Positions 17,881 through 26,354 of a stretch of 64,000 nucleotides of DNA are shown piece after piece. The first letter of the stretch is position 1. Every line of letters begins with the position of its first letter. The DNA lies in assembly GCF_023522835.1 (NCBI RefSeq), contig NZ_JALCZU010000013.1, forward strand, positions 1 through 64,000, read 5' to 3'. The translations under genes and the position numbers were made by a program. Source of the stretch: Oceanobacillus saliphilus (GTDB lineage Bacteria > Bacillota > Bacilli > Bacillales > Amphibacillaceae). The notes beneath the pieces are model-generated. The model saw nothing but the letters and a program-made list of their open reading frames with translations, searched no databases and was not told the DNA's origin.

Positions 17881-17951
17881 GCTCCATAAATCCCGATGCT
17901 GCGGTTAGTCAAAGTTTGGATTTCTTTTACAATCTACTTGAGGGGTGGTTG

Positions 17952-19433
17952 ATGGGTTTGCAAGAGAAAGTTAATAAAGATTCCTATTTGAAGTCGAAGG
18001 ATTTGCTTCCTATTCATCATAAGGAAAAATCAATCGGTACAATGGGTTTTTTCGCAATGTGGGTCGGTATGGCAATCCTTCTGGCAACATTTGATATTGG
18101 TGCCATGGGGATACAGGGTATTTCGCTACCATGGGTAGTGGGGGCAACATTGATTGGGTGTATTGCTATTGGGGGCTTTATTTCTATTATTGGTGATATC
18201 GGTATCGAGCATGGCTTAGCTTTTCCTGTTTATATGAGGGCGCCATTTGGAACGGTTGGTACCCATATTCCGTCTATTACGAGGGCTGTTACTGCTTCAT
18301 TTTGGTTTGGAATCAATACGTATTTTGGTGCAACTGCAATCAATGCAATCCTGAACACAATGTTCACAGGCTTTGATAACTGGCTACTATGTTATATCCT
18401 ATTTGCTATATTCCAATTGGTTAACGCAGCCTCTGGTATCAAATGGATAGAGCGGTTTGCTGATTTGGCAGCACCACTTATCATTATTTTTTCTCTGTTA
18501 ATCTATCAAACCTTATCGACAGAGATTGCAGCGCAAGGTAATAATGTATGGTCATGGGTGGCAAGTCCAGTAACAGGAAGCGCAGCTGTGACTGCTTTTA
18601 TGGTTGTTATTTTTGCGAATATGGGATATTGGGCAACACTTGGATGTGATATACCTACTATTTCCAGGCATTTTAAGGCGCCAAAATTTGAACGGAATTG
18701 GTTTAAACGCAATAAGACAACGGTTGTAGGAAGTCTCATCGCCCTGCCATTAACGGAAGCATTTATGATAGTCATAGGGGCAGCGGCTTTTGTTGTTGCA
18801 GGAACATCGAATCCGGTCACAGCATTGCAGGAGACTTCCTCTGGATGGATGCTTGCGATGCTACTGCTTATGGTAGTTTTGACACAGTGGTCAACGAATA
18901 CTGCCGCAAATGTACTGCCTGCAGCTGCCGTGTTTTCGAATGTCTTAGGACCAAGGGTTTCTCATGCGATTGCTGTTTTTGTTGCCGGTATTGTCGGAAC
19001 GGTTATTCAGCCGTGGAGCGTGTACGAGGTTCTGACACAAGTGCTGTTAATAATTGGTGCCGTATTATCGTCGGTCTGTGGCATCCTTTTTGCAGATTAT
19101 TACTTGCTTCGGAAACGGCGGGTAAATGTTCCGGATTTATACAAAGCTGATGGCCAATATCGCTTTAATGGAGGGGTTAATGTGGTAGGCTTTATTTCCT
19201 GGGCAATTGGCGGACTAATCGCTACCCTTTTTATGACCTATTCCTTTATCGTCGGTTTTGTTGTTGCGGCAATTGTTTACTATTTCTTATCTAAATATTG
19301 GTATTTTAATAAATTTCCACAGGCAGAAATTATTAATCCTAGTGATGAAGAATATCTTGGAATTACCGTCGGGCGTGATTGGACCATTGATGAGAATATA
19401 AATGAGGAAAAACCAATGGAAGTTGTAAAATAA
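17952..19433 (+). CDS. NCS1-family pyrimidine/hydantoin-type permease
   Basis: A 493-residue transporter of the nucleobase-cation-symport-1 family (cytosine/uracil/allantoin/hydantoin) with about 12 hydrophobic helices. DIGIEHGLAFPVYMRAPFG and the GIKWIERFADLAAP region are typical NCS1 substrate-site segments. It presumably imports uracil, thymine or dihydropyrimidines for the operon. The ATG at 17952 follows AGGGGTGG; an upstream TTG frame (17916) has no ribosome binding site. The exact substrate cannot be read from sequence. Confidence 0.85.
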   Translation: MGLQEKVNKDSYLKSKDLLPIHHKEKSIGTMGFFAMWVGMAILLATFDIGAMGIQGISLPWVVGATLIGCIAIGGFISIIGDIGIEHGLAFPVYMRAPFGTVGTHIPSITRAVTASFWFGINTYFGATAINAILNTMFTGFDNWLLCYILFAIFQLVNAASGIKWIERFADLAAPLIIIFSLLIYQTLSTEIAAQGNNVWSWVASPVTGSAAVTAFMVVIFANMGYWATLGCDIPTISRHFKAPKFERNWFKRNKTTVVGSLIALPLTEAFMIVIGAAAFVVAGTSNPVTALQETSSGWMLAMLLLMVVLTQWSTNTAANVLPAAAVFSNVLGPRVSHAIAVFVAGIVGTVIQPWSVYEVLTQVLLIIGAVLSSVCGILFADYYLLRKRRVNVPDLYKADGQYRFNGGVNVVGFISWAIGGLIATLFMTYSFIVGFVVAAIVYYFLSKYWYFNKFPQAEIINPSDEEYLGITVGRDWTIDENINEEKPMEVVK

Positions 19434-19482
19434 TGTAGCATCATATATTTTAGAAACATTCATTGATGGAAGGAGAAACGAC

Positions 19483-19704
19483 ATGTCCAACTATCAGGAA
19501 TTTATAGAAGAGAAACAAGCAATCGATGCTTTAATGAAAGATAACTATAGGATTAAAAAAATTACAGGAACGCTTGAGGGTGATGTTGTGGAATTTGAGA
19601 AACAAGGGGAATTTGCCGTTAAGCAATCTATTCTTTTAACAAATCCGGACAGCAGAAAATATGTAACTACCATATTAATTAAAAAACAGTTGCAGAAGCA
19701 ATAG
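19483..19704 (+). CDS. Small conserved-looking protein of the pyrimidine operon
   Basis: 73 residues, soluble, charged, no cysteine, predicted mixed alpha/beta (DNYRIKKITGTLEGDVVEFE, TILIKKQL). It is not recognised. It has its own AAGGAG site (spacing about 8), lies 49 bp after the permease and 21 bp before the amidohydrolase, and has neighbour-like codon use, so it is a real operon member. It may be an accessory or regulatory subunit; no function is assigned. Confidence 0.7.
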   Translation: MSNYQEFIEEKQAIDALMKDNYRIKKITGTLEGDVVEFEKQGEFAVKQSILLTNPDSRKYVTTILIKKQLQKQ

Positions 19705-19725
19705 ATATGATCGGAGGAAGAAATC

Positions 19726-20961
19726 ATGGAGAAGCAAAAAGTTCTCATAAATGGAGGACGGTTAAAGCAAACGATTGAGGAGTTTGCTGAATTTGGAAAA
19801 ACGGAGAATAATGGTGTTACGAGACTGGCTCTTTCGGATGTTGATATACAAGCAAGAAATCATTTTCGGTCTCTATGTGAAGCACTTGGAATGAAGGTTA
19901 CGTGGGATGACATGGGAAACATGTATGCAACACTTGAAGGGGAAAATAATGATCAACCTCCAGTAGTGATTGGTTCCCACCTGGATTCCGTCAAGAAAGG
20001 CGGACGGTTTGATGGTGTCCTTGGTGTTTTGACTGGTCTGGAGGTAATACGAACAATGGTCGATAATCAGATTAAACCAAGCATACCGATTGTCGTAGCC
20101 AATATCACCAATGAAGAAGGTGCCAGGTTTGAACCGTCGATGATGGCTTCCGGTGTCATGTCGGGACGATTTGATAAAGGTCAAATGCTAAAAAGTAAAG
20201 ATGAAAACGGTGTGTCATTTGCGGAGGCATTAAAAGCGAGTGGTTATGAAGGCGATAAACAACATCGCCTAACAGATGCGACTGCTTTTATCGAACTCCA
20301 TATTGAACAGGGACCTGTCCTTGAGAGTAACTCCATCGACATTGGGGTCGTTGAATGTGTAGTAGGGATGTGCTGTTATGAGGTTGAAGTAACGGGAGAT
20401 TCCGACCATGCCGGTACGACACCGATGGCGATGCGCAAAGATGCTCTATTTGCAGCGATTAACCTAATAAATGAAGTTCGGCAAAATATGGGCAAACTGG
20501 ACAGTGATTTGGTTTATACTATTGGTAGGATGAATATAAGTCCAAACATTCATACAGTCATTCCAAATAAAGTCGTATTTACCATCGAAGCACGTCACAA
20601 GGAAGCAGCTGTAATTCGCCAGGTGGAAGCTATTATTCAAGGGTTGACGGAGTCGGATGGCAGGGAAAAATGTGATGTAACTGCTGTAAAACTGTGGGAC
20701 CGTGATACCGTCTGGTTTAGTGATCAGCTTGTAGAGTCACTTGAAAACTCCTGCAATGCATTGAACTACTCGTTTAAACGGATGCCAAGCGGTGCAGGGC
20801 ATGATGCACAGTTTATTGCGACATATCTTCCTTCTGCCATGATCTTTGTTCCAAGTGTCAACGGGAAGAGTCATGCAGAAGATGAGTTAACCTACTGGGA
20901 AGATTGTGAAAAAGGGGTTAATGTTGTTTTGCAGACAGTTCTGGATTTAACGACAAATTAG
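19726..20961 (+). CDS. M20-family N-carbamoyl amino acid hydrolase (beta-ureidopropionase-type)
   Basis: Third step of reductive pyrimidine catabolism: N-carbamoyl-beta-alanine to beta-alanine, CO2 and NH3. The 411-residue enzyme is of the Zn-dependent amidase/hydantoinase-carbamoylase/allantoate amidohydrolase group. Metal and substrate motifs are IGSHLDSVKKGGRFDGVLGV, ITNEEGARF, IELHIEQGPVLE and SGAGHDAQ. Family members also act on N-carbamoyl-L-amino acids or allantoate; the adjacent PreTA and dihydropyrimidinase favour beta-ureidopropionase. ATG after GGAGG; a strong terminator follows. Confidence 0.87.
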   Translation: MEKQKVLINGGRLKQTIEEFAEFGKTENNGVTRLALSDVDIQARNHFRSLCEALGMKVTWDDMGNMYATLEGENNDQPPVVIGSHLDSVKKGGRFDGVLGVLTGLEVIRTMVDNQIKPSIPIVVANITNEEGARFEPSMMASGVMSGRFDKGQMLKSKDENGVSFAEALKASGYEGDKQHRLTDATAFIELHIEQGPVLESNSIDIGVVECVVGMCCYEVEVTGDSDHAGTTPMAMRKDALFAAINLINEVRQNMGKLDSDLVYTIGRMNISPNIHTVIPNKVVFTIEARHKEAAVIRQVEAIIQGLTESDGREKCDVTAVKLWDRDTVWFSDQLVESLENSCNALNYSFKRMPSGAGHDAQFIATYLPSAMIFVPSVNGKSHAEDELTYWEDCEKGVNVVLQTVLDLTTN

Positions 20962-20966
20962 CAAGC

Positions 20967-20994
20967 GGCATGGATGTCCGATGACATCCATGCC
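20967..20994 (+). terminator. Intrinsic terminator of the pyrimidine operon
   Basis: A perfect 12-bp stem GGCATGGATGTC / GACATCCATGCC with a CGAT loop, followed by C and eight T residues. Confidence 0.92.
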
Positions 20995-21296
20995 CTTTTT
21001 TTTCATCCATGCAGGCAAATTTACTGTGTTGGCATTGGCTTCCTTCTTTATGCTGGGACAAATTTTTCAGTAGCTTATATGCAGATAATGCCAGTTCAAT
21101 AGCCTGGCGATTGATTGGTTCCATAAAGTCTCTTCTCAATAACACCTCAATTTTGTCTAGACGGTGGTGCAGGGGCAACTATAAACAGTCGATCTGCGGT
21201 TTCTTTTTTGAACCCTAAATAATGAAGGTATATCGCAAGTGTTGACAGCAGTTCCTTTTTTTCTTTGTCGTATGTTAGGATGGGACCCAACCAACG
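20995..21296 (-). pseudogene. Remnant of a PucR-type regulator C-terminal domain
   Basis: Minus-strand reading gives LGPILTYDKEKKELLSTLAI, then YLHYLGFKKETADRLFI. After a frameshift near 21175-21185 it continues LHHRLDKIEVLLRRDF and INRQAIELALSAYKLL. This is the PucR/CdaR C-terminal HTH pattern (L..TL..yl, tA..L.iH, RL.kIe.ll, R..i.lAL). An in-frame TAG sits just upstream of the first segment and the rest of the gene is absent. PucR proteins often control purine/pyrimidine or hydantoin operons, so this may be the lost regulator of the adjacent operon. The bases between 20962 and 21386 hold nothing else apart from the terminator. Confidence 0.65.
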
Positions 21297-21386
21297 CTAG
21301 TAATCTATGATACAATTTCTCATAGGTAGACTAATCAGAAAATCATAAATACATATGAAGATAAAAAATAAAAAGGTGGAATCATC

Positions 21387-23594
21387 TTGAATCTTAACTA
21401 TTTTCAATCGCTCTTTAATGAAGAAAATACGGAAACCCGATGTCGGAAGGTGCTAGACGAAGTATCGCCGGTGGTAACGCAATTATTTGAACGTTTTGTT
21501 GAAACATTAGGCGATCATTTAGGAAGAGAGTATTATATTCGATCCTATGACACGACACTCACCACCACATACCATGATGCACGCAATCCAGCCTATGCAG
21601 AGAAGAAAAAGAACTCGGATATAGGTAGAAAATATACAATTGGACTTTATCGCAAATTGAATGAGAAAGAGCATAATGTATTTATGTTAGAGTTTAACGG
21701 CCTTAATCAAAGTGTCCTGATACATACAGAATTAAACTTTTTCCCGTTTTGGGCGTGGGTTAAAAATAATAAATTCCACCATGTCATGGAGTCAATTCCT
21801 TCTGACTATTCTATTTTTACTGGATGGAAGGAAAAAGAAACCATACCAAAAGGAGAACTTGAAGCTTTTATAAAGAGCTGTATAAAACCAAAAAAACGCC
21901 CCTGGTTCCAGATTGGGACAAGTTTTCCATTGGAGGGAGAATTAGAAGAAGGAGTTCTTCTCCAAAAACTAGCAGAAGTGTGGGAGAGACTGGAAGAATT
22001 TCGCTCTAATTATATAGAGGAATTAAAAATCTCACAGCAATCATTTGATGCATTGATGCTGCTGGCTTCATCAAGAAACATCAATGAAACGGAACTATTG
22101 GGACGTGCTTATAAGGTAGATGTAGCTGCTGTGGAAGATTATAAATCCTCTGGTAAGCGTCAAGCCTTTCACTTATATGACGGCGATCAAATGATAACGA
22201 AAGGATTTTTATATTACCTGGAACATCATGATAAAAATTCTCCGTTCCAAACAATCATGGTTCAACTGGAAGGGCACAATCATATTTTCACAAGTGCCCG
22301 GGAAATTCTCGGAACAGGCAAGAAAGAATGGTGGATAACGAAAGTTTTTTCCACTCAGAATTTAAATAATCATGAAGTGATGCTCTATGCTATGAAACTA
22401 TTGGACGAGCATGGTTATCAGGTAAGGAATACAGAATATCTGATCGGTACGTTTGATAATGATACAAGGTCATTTGTGGAAGGGGCAGACAATGTTAAAA
22501 AGACATTCATTGATGCTGCATTGATATTCGCCCATGCCAGCAAGAGACTTGAATTGCCTGAAGGAAGCATTAATCCAGTTGATCCGGGCCCAGTTGATAG
22601 TATTGAACCAAATTTCGTATTTGATGAAATTCATCAGGTGATATCAGACAGTTCGTTTACCTTTTCAATGGAAACTATAAGAGACTTACACTTGAACCTA
22701 ACCAGTTTGGATGATAAACATTTTGTGTTGTTAACCGGTATATCTGGCACAGGTAAAACACAGCTTTGTCGTCTGTATGCCAATGCCGTGTATGGACTGG
22801 AATATGAAAATGATAACCCTTATTTTACAATTATCCCTGTAAGACCTGATTGGACAGATGCAAGTGCTTTATTTGGTTATTATAGTACGTTTGAAAAGCG
22901 CTATATTAAAACTGAATTCCTGAATGTGTTGTTAAACGCATTAAAAGAACGGGAGAAGCCGCATTTTATTTTATTGGATGAAATGAATTTGGCTCGAGTG
23001 GAGTATTACTTAAGTGACTATCTTAGTGCGGTGGAGTCGCGAAAAGAAATACAAATACATCAGGATGATACGATTAGTGATATTCCGCAGAAGTTAATTA
23101 TTCCACCGAATGTTTATTTACTTGGTACCCTTAATGTAGATGAAACGACACATTCTATTTCGGATAAAGTACTCGACAGGGCATTTGTTATGACACTGTC
23201 GGATGTCGATTTTGCAACGTATTGGGAGCAAGCTGAACAAGAATTAAAGGAGACGTTAGAAACTGAATTCAGAATGCTGAATGAATTACATCAAGTTCTA
23301 ATTAAGTTTGATTTGCACTTTGGTTATCGAACGATGGGGGAAATCCTTCAAAAATTATATGCGAATAGCCAATTGCCAGAAGAATATCAAATGGATTCTT
23401 TAGAAGCACTTGACCGGGCAATATCTGAAAAGGTATTAACAAAAGTTCGTGGGGATGAAAGAATCTCTGAAATGCTTCAGAACATCGAGATGTGGTTGAC
23501 TGAAAATATAAAATTCCAAGGAGTTTCACTCAAACATGTGAAGCGGATGCAGGAGGAGTTGGATTATTATGGTGCCACTCAATTCTGGAGATAG
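21387..23594 (+). CDS. McrB-like AAA+ GTPase-type protein (McrBC-like system 1)
   Basis: A 735-residue AAA+ protein of the McrB type. The N-terminal half (1-420) is an unrecognised region, possibly the specificity module. The AAA+ core has LLTGISGTGKTQL (Walker A, 451-458), ILLDEMNLARVEYYLSDYLS (Walker B, 531-) and GTLNVDETTHSISDKVLDRA, where classical McrB has its NTADR-like sensor. It presumably hydrolyses nucleotide to drive the nuclease encoded next. TTG start after AAAGGTGG. It overlaps the partner gene by 26 bp, a strong sign of one functional unit, most likely modification-dependent restriction. Confidence 0.82.
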   Translation: MNLNYFQSLFNEENTETRCRKVLDEVSPVVTQLFERFVETLGDHLGREYYIRSYDTTLTTTYHDARNPAYAEKKKNSDIGRKYTIGLYRKLNEKEHNVFMLEFNGLNQSVLIHTELNFFPFWAWVKNNKFHHVMESIPSDYSIFTGWKEKETIPKGELEAFIKSCIKPKKRPWFQIGTSFPLEGELEEGVLLQKLAEVWERLEEFRSNYIEELKISQQSFDALMLLASSRNINETELLGRAYKVDVAAVEDYKSSGKRQAFHLYDGDQMITKGFLYYLEHHDKNSPFQTIMVQLEGHNHIFTSAREILGTGKKEWWITKVFSTQNLNNHEVMLYAMKLLDEHGYQVRNTEYLIGTFDNDTRSFVEGADNVKKTFIDAALIFAHASKRLELPEGSINPVDPGPVDSIEPNFVFDEIHQVISDSSFTFSMETIRDLHLNLTSLDDKHFVLLTGISGTGKTQLCRLYANAVYGLEYENDNPYFTIIPVRPDWTDASALFGYYSTFEKRYIKTEFLNVLLNALKEREKPHFILLDEMNLARVEYYLSDYLSAVESRKEIQIHQDDTISDIPQKLIIPPNVYLLGTLNVDETTHSISDKVLDRAFVMTLSDVDFATYWEQAEQELKETLETEFRMLNELHQVLIKFDLHFGYRTMGEILQKLYANSQLPEEYQMDSLEALDRAISEKVLTKVRGDERISEMLQNIEMWLTENIKFQGVSLKHVKRMQEELDYYGATQFWR

Positions 23595-25059
23595 ACTGGA
23601 GATTTGGAATCCCAAAGAGGGGTGGACACCATTTCAAACAGCCTATTTAACTGAAGCAACAGAATATAAGCTTCGATACCACGGGGATCCTATAGATGTA
23701 ATAATTCAAGGGGTTCCCATCTCATTCTATCCAGAGAAAGACTTCTACTTATGTACCTGGGTGACGCCATTTCAAAGTGGGTCAATGACTGTAATTGTTA
23801 ATGAGGAAGAATATGAAACATATTTATACCCTGATCAACGAAAACTTACAGAGGATCAGTATGAAATCATGTTAAAAGATATTATGAATGAAGCCAGTAT
23901 CTGTTTTCAGTATAGTGGGTTAGAAACGCAGGTAAACGCTTATGGAAAAAGCCGGGAGTTTTCATGGACACAATGGATCTATATGGAGCAAAATTTTTAT
24001 GAACTGAGACGTATTTTTAATCGAATTGTTCAACAACCGATAAGACAGTTAAATAAAACGTCAGTAATGATGAAAAGGGAAAAGGTCCAACGTGCTGAAT
24101 CAGGTACGGTGAGATGGTTGGATAAACAAGGATATGGAAGTGATATTCCTCCGAATGTTCAACATGTAAGAACTTCAGAATCGAAAAATGTATACGAAAA
24201 TCAAGTATTAAAGCAGCAACTGAAAGACTTACACCGTTTGTTACGCAAGTACGAGACAACTGATATAGAAGCTATAGCAAGAAAAGCGAAACAATATAGG
24301 TCTATCGTTTCCGGCTGGGTAAACGGAGCATTTTTAAAAGATATTACAGAAAATAAAGGAGCATTTCAGATTACCCAGCGATTTAGAAAAAATCCTACAT
24401 ACCGGGGTTGGTATCAGTGGTTTGAAAAGCTTTATAATCATAAATTTGAAGGAATCGGATTTTCGTATCCGATTCCTTTAAAGGACACCTTTCAATTGTA
24501 TGAAATTTGGTGTTATATGATGATTATTAAAGTAATAAGGGAAAAGGGATATATACAAGATACAAAGGGAATATTCCGGACTACCAATCATGGGGTATTT
24601 TTGGATTTAGCAGAGAACAAAGAAAGCCGCATTACGCTAACTAATTCAAAAAAACTTTATTATCAACGGAACTATCAATACAATACAAAGGATTTCTATA
24701 CGTATACGCAAAGGATGATTCCAGATATAGTCTTGGAAGGTGAAGACAGTATGATTATCTTTGATCCCAAATATCGTGTAAAAGAAAATCTAGGAACCGC
24801 GCTCGGAGAAATGCACAAGTATAAAGATGGAATTTTACATCGTGAAACAGGAAAGAAGGCAGTGCAGCACGTATTTATTTTGACCCCTACGACTAATGAA
24901 TCGGCTGATACAATGAGGTATTTTAAAACGGATTTTCATGAAAGGTATGGTATGGGGGCTATTCAATTGTTACCAGGCGAGGCAATGGATGAACTTGCAG
25001 AGAAGATTGGCATGTTGCTGAAGCACGAGGACGGTTCTTTTGCTTCCTTGGAGGAATAG
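23569..25059 (+). CDS. McrC-like nuclease, DUF2357 plus PD-(D/E)XK (system 1)
   Basis: A 496-residue partner of the preceding McrB-like protein. The N-terminal part (about 30-230) resembles DUF2357. The C-terminal part (about 290-480) is a PD-(D/E)XK nuclease: PDIVLEGEDSMIIFDPKYR gives the D...DxK pair, followed by GEMHKYKDGI. The ATG overlaps the upstream gene; spacing to AGGAGG is long (about 12 nt), so the exact start is uncertain. The last about 10 residues (EDGSFASLEE) and the stop codon lie inside a repeat that recurs at 13192-13318, so the original C terminus has been replaced. Confidence 0.8.
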   Translation: MVPLNSGDRLEIWNPKEGWTPFQTAYLTEATEYKLRYHGDPIDVIIQGVPISFYPEKDFYLCTWVTPFQSGSMTVIVNEEEYETYLYPDQRKLTEDQYEIMLKDIMNEASICFQYSGLETQVNAYGKSREFSWTQWIYMEQNFYELRRIFNRIVQQPIRQLNKTSVMMKREKVQRAESGTVRWLDKQGYGSDIPPNVQHVRTSESKNVYENQVLKQQLKDLHRLLRKYETTDIEAIARKAKQYRSIVSGWVNGAFLKDITENKGAFQITQRFRKNPTYRGWYQWFEKLYNHKFEGIGFSYPIPLKDTFQLYEIWCYMMIIKVIREKGYIQDTKGIFRTTNHGVFLDLAENKESRITLTNSKKLYYQRNYQYNTKDFYTYTQRMIPDIVLEGEDSMIIFDPKYRVKENLGTALGEMHKYKDGILHRETGKKAVQHVFILTPTTNESADTMRYFKTDFHERYGMGAIQLLPGEAMDELAEKIGMLLKHEDGSFASLEE

Positions 25060-25155
25060 TTTACCAATGAGGTGCATTATCACTTGCTAGAATTCAAAGA
25101 GCCTGCCCCACCCCTTTATCACATTAGAGTGGTGGGGACAGGCACGGCCTTTACG
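25028..25155. repeat. Long repeat, copy c, overlapping the nuclease 3' end
   Basis: About 128 bp matching 13192-13318, starting at GAGGACGGTTCTTTTGCTTC and ending GTGGGGACAGGCACGG. The first 32 bases supply the last codons and stop of the DUF2357 nuclease gene. Confidence 0.88.
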
Positions 25156-25246
25156 AAAAATTGTATAAATTTTTCCCTTTAAAATGGTAAAATAAATATA
25201 CCATTGTACAAATCAAGAAAAATTTAAAACAAGGAGTTGCAATCCA

Positions 25247-25612
25247 TTGAAGCTTTGGTCAGAGGTATTAAACAAAATCAGTGAGAAAATATCAAAGCCT
25301 AGTTTTGACACATGGTTTAAAAACACGACAATGGAAGTGGAAGAGGACACGATTAAAGTGTATGCAGCAAATGAATTTGCTAGGGACTGGCTTGCACATA
25401 CCTACGGTGAATTAATCCCAGAAACAGTAAAAGAAATTACTGGTAAAACCTATACCTTTAAGTATTATGAAGCTGAAAATAAAAAGGTGTTTTCGTACAC
25501 GTATCCAATGAACAACAATACTTATTCGAATAAAGATAGTTTCATTAACGAATTACAAGAGAGAATGGAACAATTAGAAGCTAGAGTTCGTCAATTAGAA
25601 GAAAGAGGCTAG
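25247..25612 (+). CDS. Stand-alone DnaA domain-I-like protein with coiled-coil tail
   Basis: A 121-residue protein. Residues 1-75 look like DnaA domain I (LW..VL..I..KISKPSFDTWFKNT, then DTIKVYAANEFARDWLAHTY and ETVKEITGK), closely parallel to B. subtilis DnaA 1-80. There is no domain III/IV (no ATPase, no DNA-binding helix); instead residues 95-121 form a Glu/Arg-rich coiled coil (ELQERMEQLEARVRQLEERG). DnaA domain I binds DnaB, SirA, DnaD-type partners and itself, so a free copy could modulate initiation or act in a plasmid or phage context. TTG start after AAGGAG; own promoter region and terminator. Confidence 0.8.
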   Translation: MKLWSEVLNKISEKISKPSFDTWFKNTTMEVEEDTIKVYAANEFARDWLAHTYGELIPETVKEITGKTYTFKYYEAENKKVFSYTYPMNNNTYSNKDSFINELQERMEQLEARVRQLEERG

Positions 25613-25639
25613 TGTTCTGGCAGATTCACATACTTATCC

Positions 25640-25667
25640 CCCTGATAGAGCGACCATTCTATCAGGG
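25640..25667 (+). terminator. Terminator after the DnaA-N-like gene
   Basis: A 10-bp perfect stem CCCTGATAGA / TCTATCAGGG, 8-nt loop, followed by TTTTTAAT. Confidence 0.88.
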
Positions 25668-25678
25668 TTTTTAATTGA

Positions 25679-25746
25679 ATGCAAGTGCCTGACCCCTATA
25701 TCTTTAATACTGTAAAGCAGCGGGGGGGGGGGGGCACCGTTTTCCC
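25679..25746. repeat. Palindromic repeat, copy d, with a 13-G run
   Basis: AAGTGCCTGACCCC at the left, ATACTGTAAAGCAGC in the centre, then 13 consecutive G (25722-25734) and GCACCGTTTTCCC. The GACA expected inside the right arm is replaced by the homopolymer. It abuts the McrC fragment. Confidence 0.8.
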
Positions 25747-26134
25747 AGGTTACACAATGAGTAGTAGTGAGTCCAATCAAATTGCATTCTCTTTCCTGTT
25801 CCGTATGAATGATTTGTATCAGGGCTATATAGGTGAAGTGTTAAAATTAGTTCTGCGTGAAACTGTCTATGATGTATGGTCTCAGCATACTGAAAAAAGA
25901 TTACTGGAAAACGTTTATTCAGGCAGAGGAAACATATTATTGAAGCCAGATTTCGTAATCGTTGATGAAAATTCAATTCCAAAAATTATTGTAGATACGA
26001 AATGGTTGGTGCCAGATAGTTTTCCTGGGAAATATATTGAGGTATGTCAAGTTAGGTTGGATAGTTTGCAAGCTTCGATGGAGGATGTAGGGAGGTTGTT
26101 GTCTGAGGGTGTTCAGGAGAATAGGAGCTTGTAG
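25747..26134 (+). pseudogene. Fragment of a classical McrC nuclease
   Basis: Only the C-terminal nuclease part of a McrC (McrBC 5-methylcytosine system) is left: FLFRMNDLYQGYIGEVLKLV, then LKPDFVIVDENSIPKIIVDT followed by KW. This gives the PD...DxK residues, whereas a normal McrC needs about 250 residues before it. After DTKW the frame drifts (CQVRLDSLQASMEDVGRLLS) and stops early. Repeat copy d lies at the 5' break. No McrB partner is adjacent. It is the relic of a third Mcr-type locus in this island. Confidence 0.7.
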
Positions 26135-26147
26135 TATCTTAGTTAAA

Positions 26148-26275
26148 TTATCATGCTTATATTTGAGTTTCAAATAAGTCTTGATTAAATTCTGGAGCCT
26201 TAAGCCCCCCATTCCTTTAATCATTTGGAAACGAATTCGCTGTCAGCATCAAGCAGTGGGGGGCAGGCACTGATT
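26148..26275. repeat. Composite repeat: Rpn-downstream-like segment plus palindromic repeat copy e
   Basis: 26148-26215 is similar (about 75 percent by eye) to 13085-13150 (ATCATG..TTATAT, GATT.AAATT, GAGCC.TAAG.CCCCATT). The CCCCCCATTCCTTTA arm is no longer followed by its complementary arm. Instead 26219-26247 carries ATCATTTGGAAACGAATTCG, nearly identical to codons of the DnaD-like gene at 27789-27819. A right half palindrome (AGTGGGGGGCAGGCACTG) ends it. Confidence 0.65.
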
Positions 26276-26354
26276 TTTGCTAATTAAAAAGAGCACAACT
26301 TTAAAATTAATGTTACAGTAGAAAGAATAATTTAAAAGTGAGTAGGCGAACAAC

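Noticed and set aside
17916-17951. TTG start 12 codons upstream for the NCS1 permease
   Set aside because: No ribosome binding site; the ATG at 17952 follows AGGGGTGG.
25028-25660. Chromosomal replication origin around the DnaA-like gene
   Set aside because: The gene has only domain I, no dnaN follows, and no cluster of TTATCCACA boxes is present (only an isolated CTTATCCCC).
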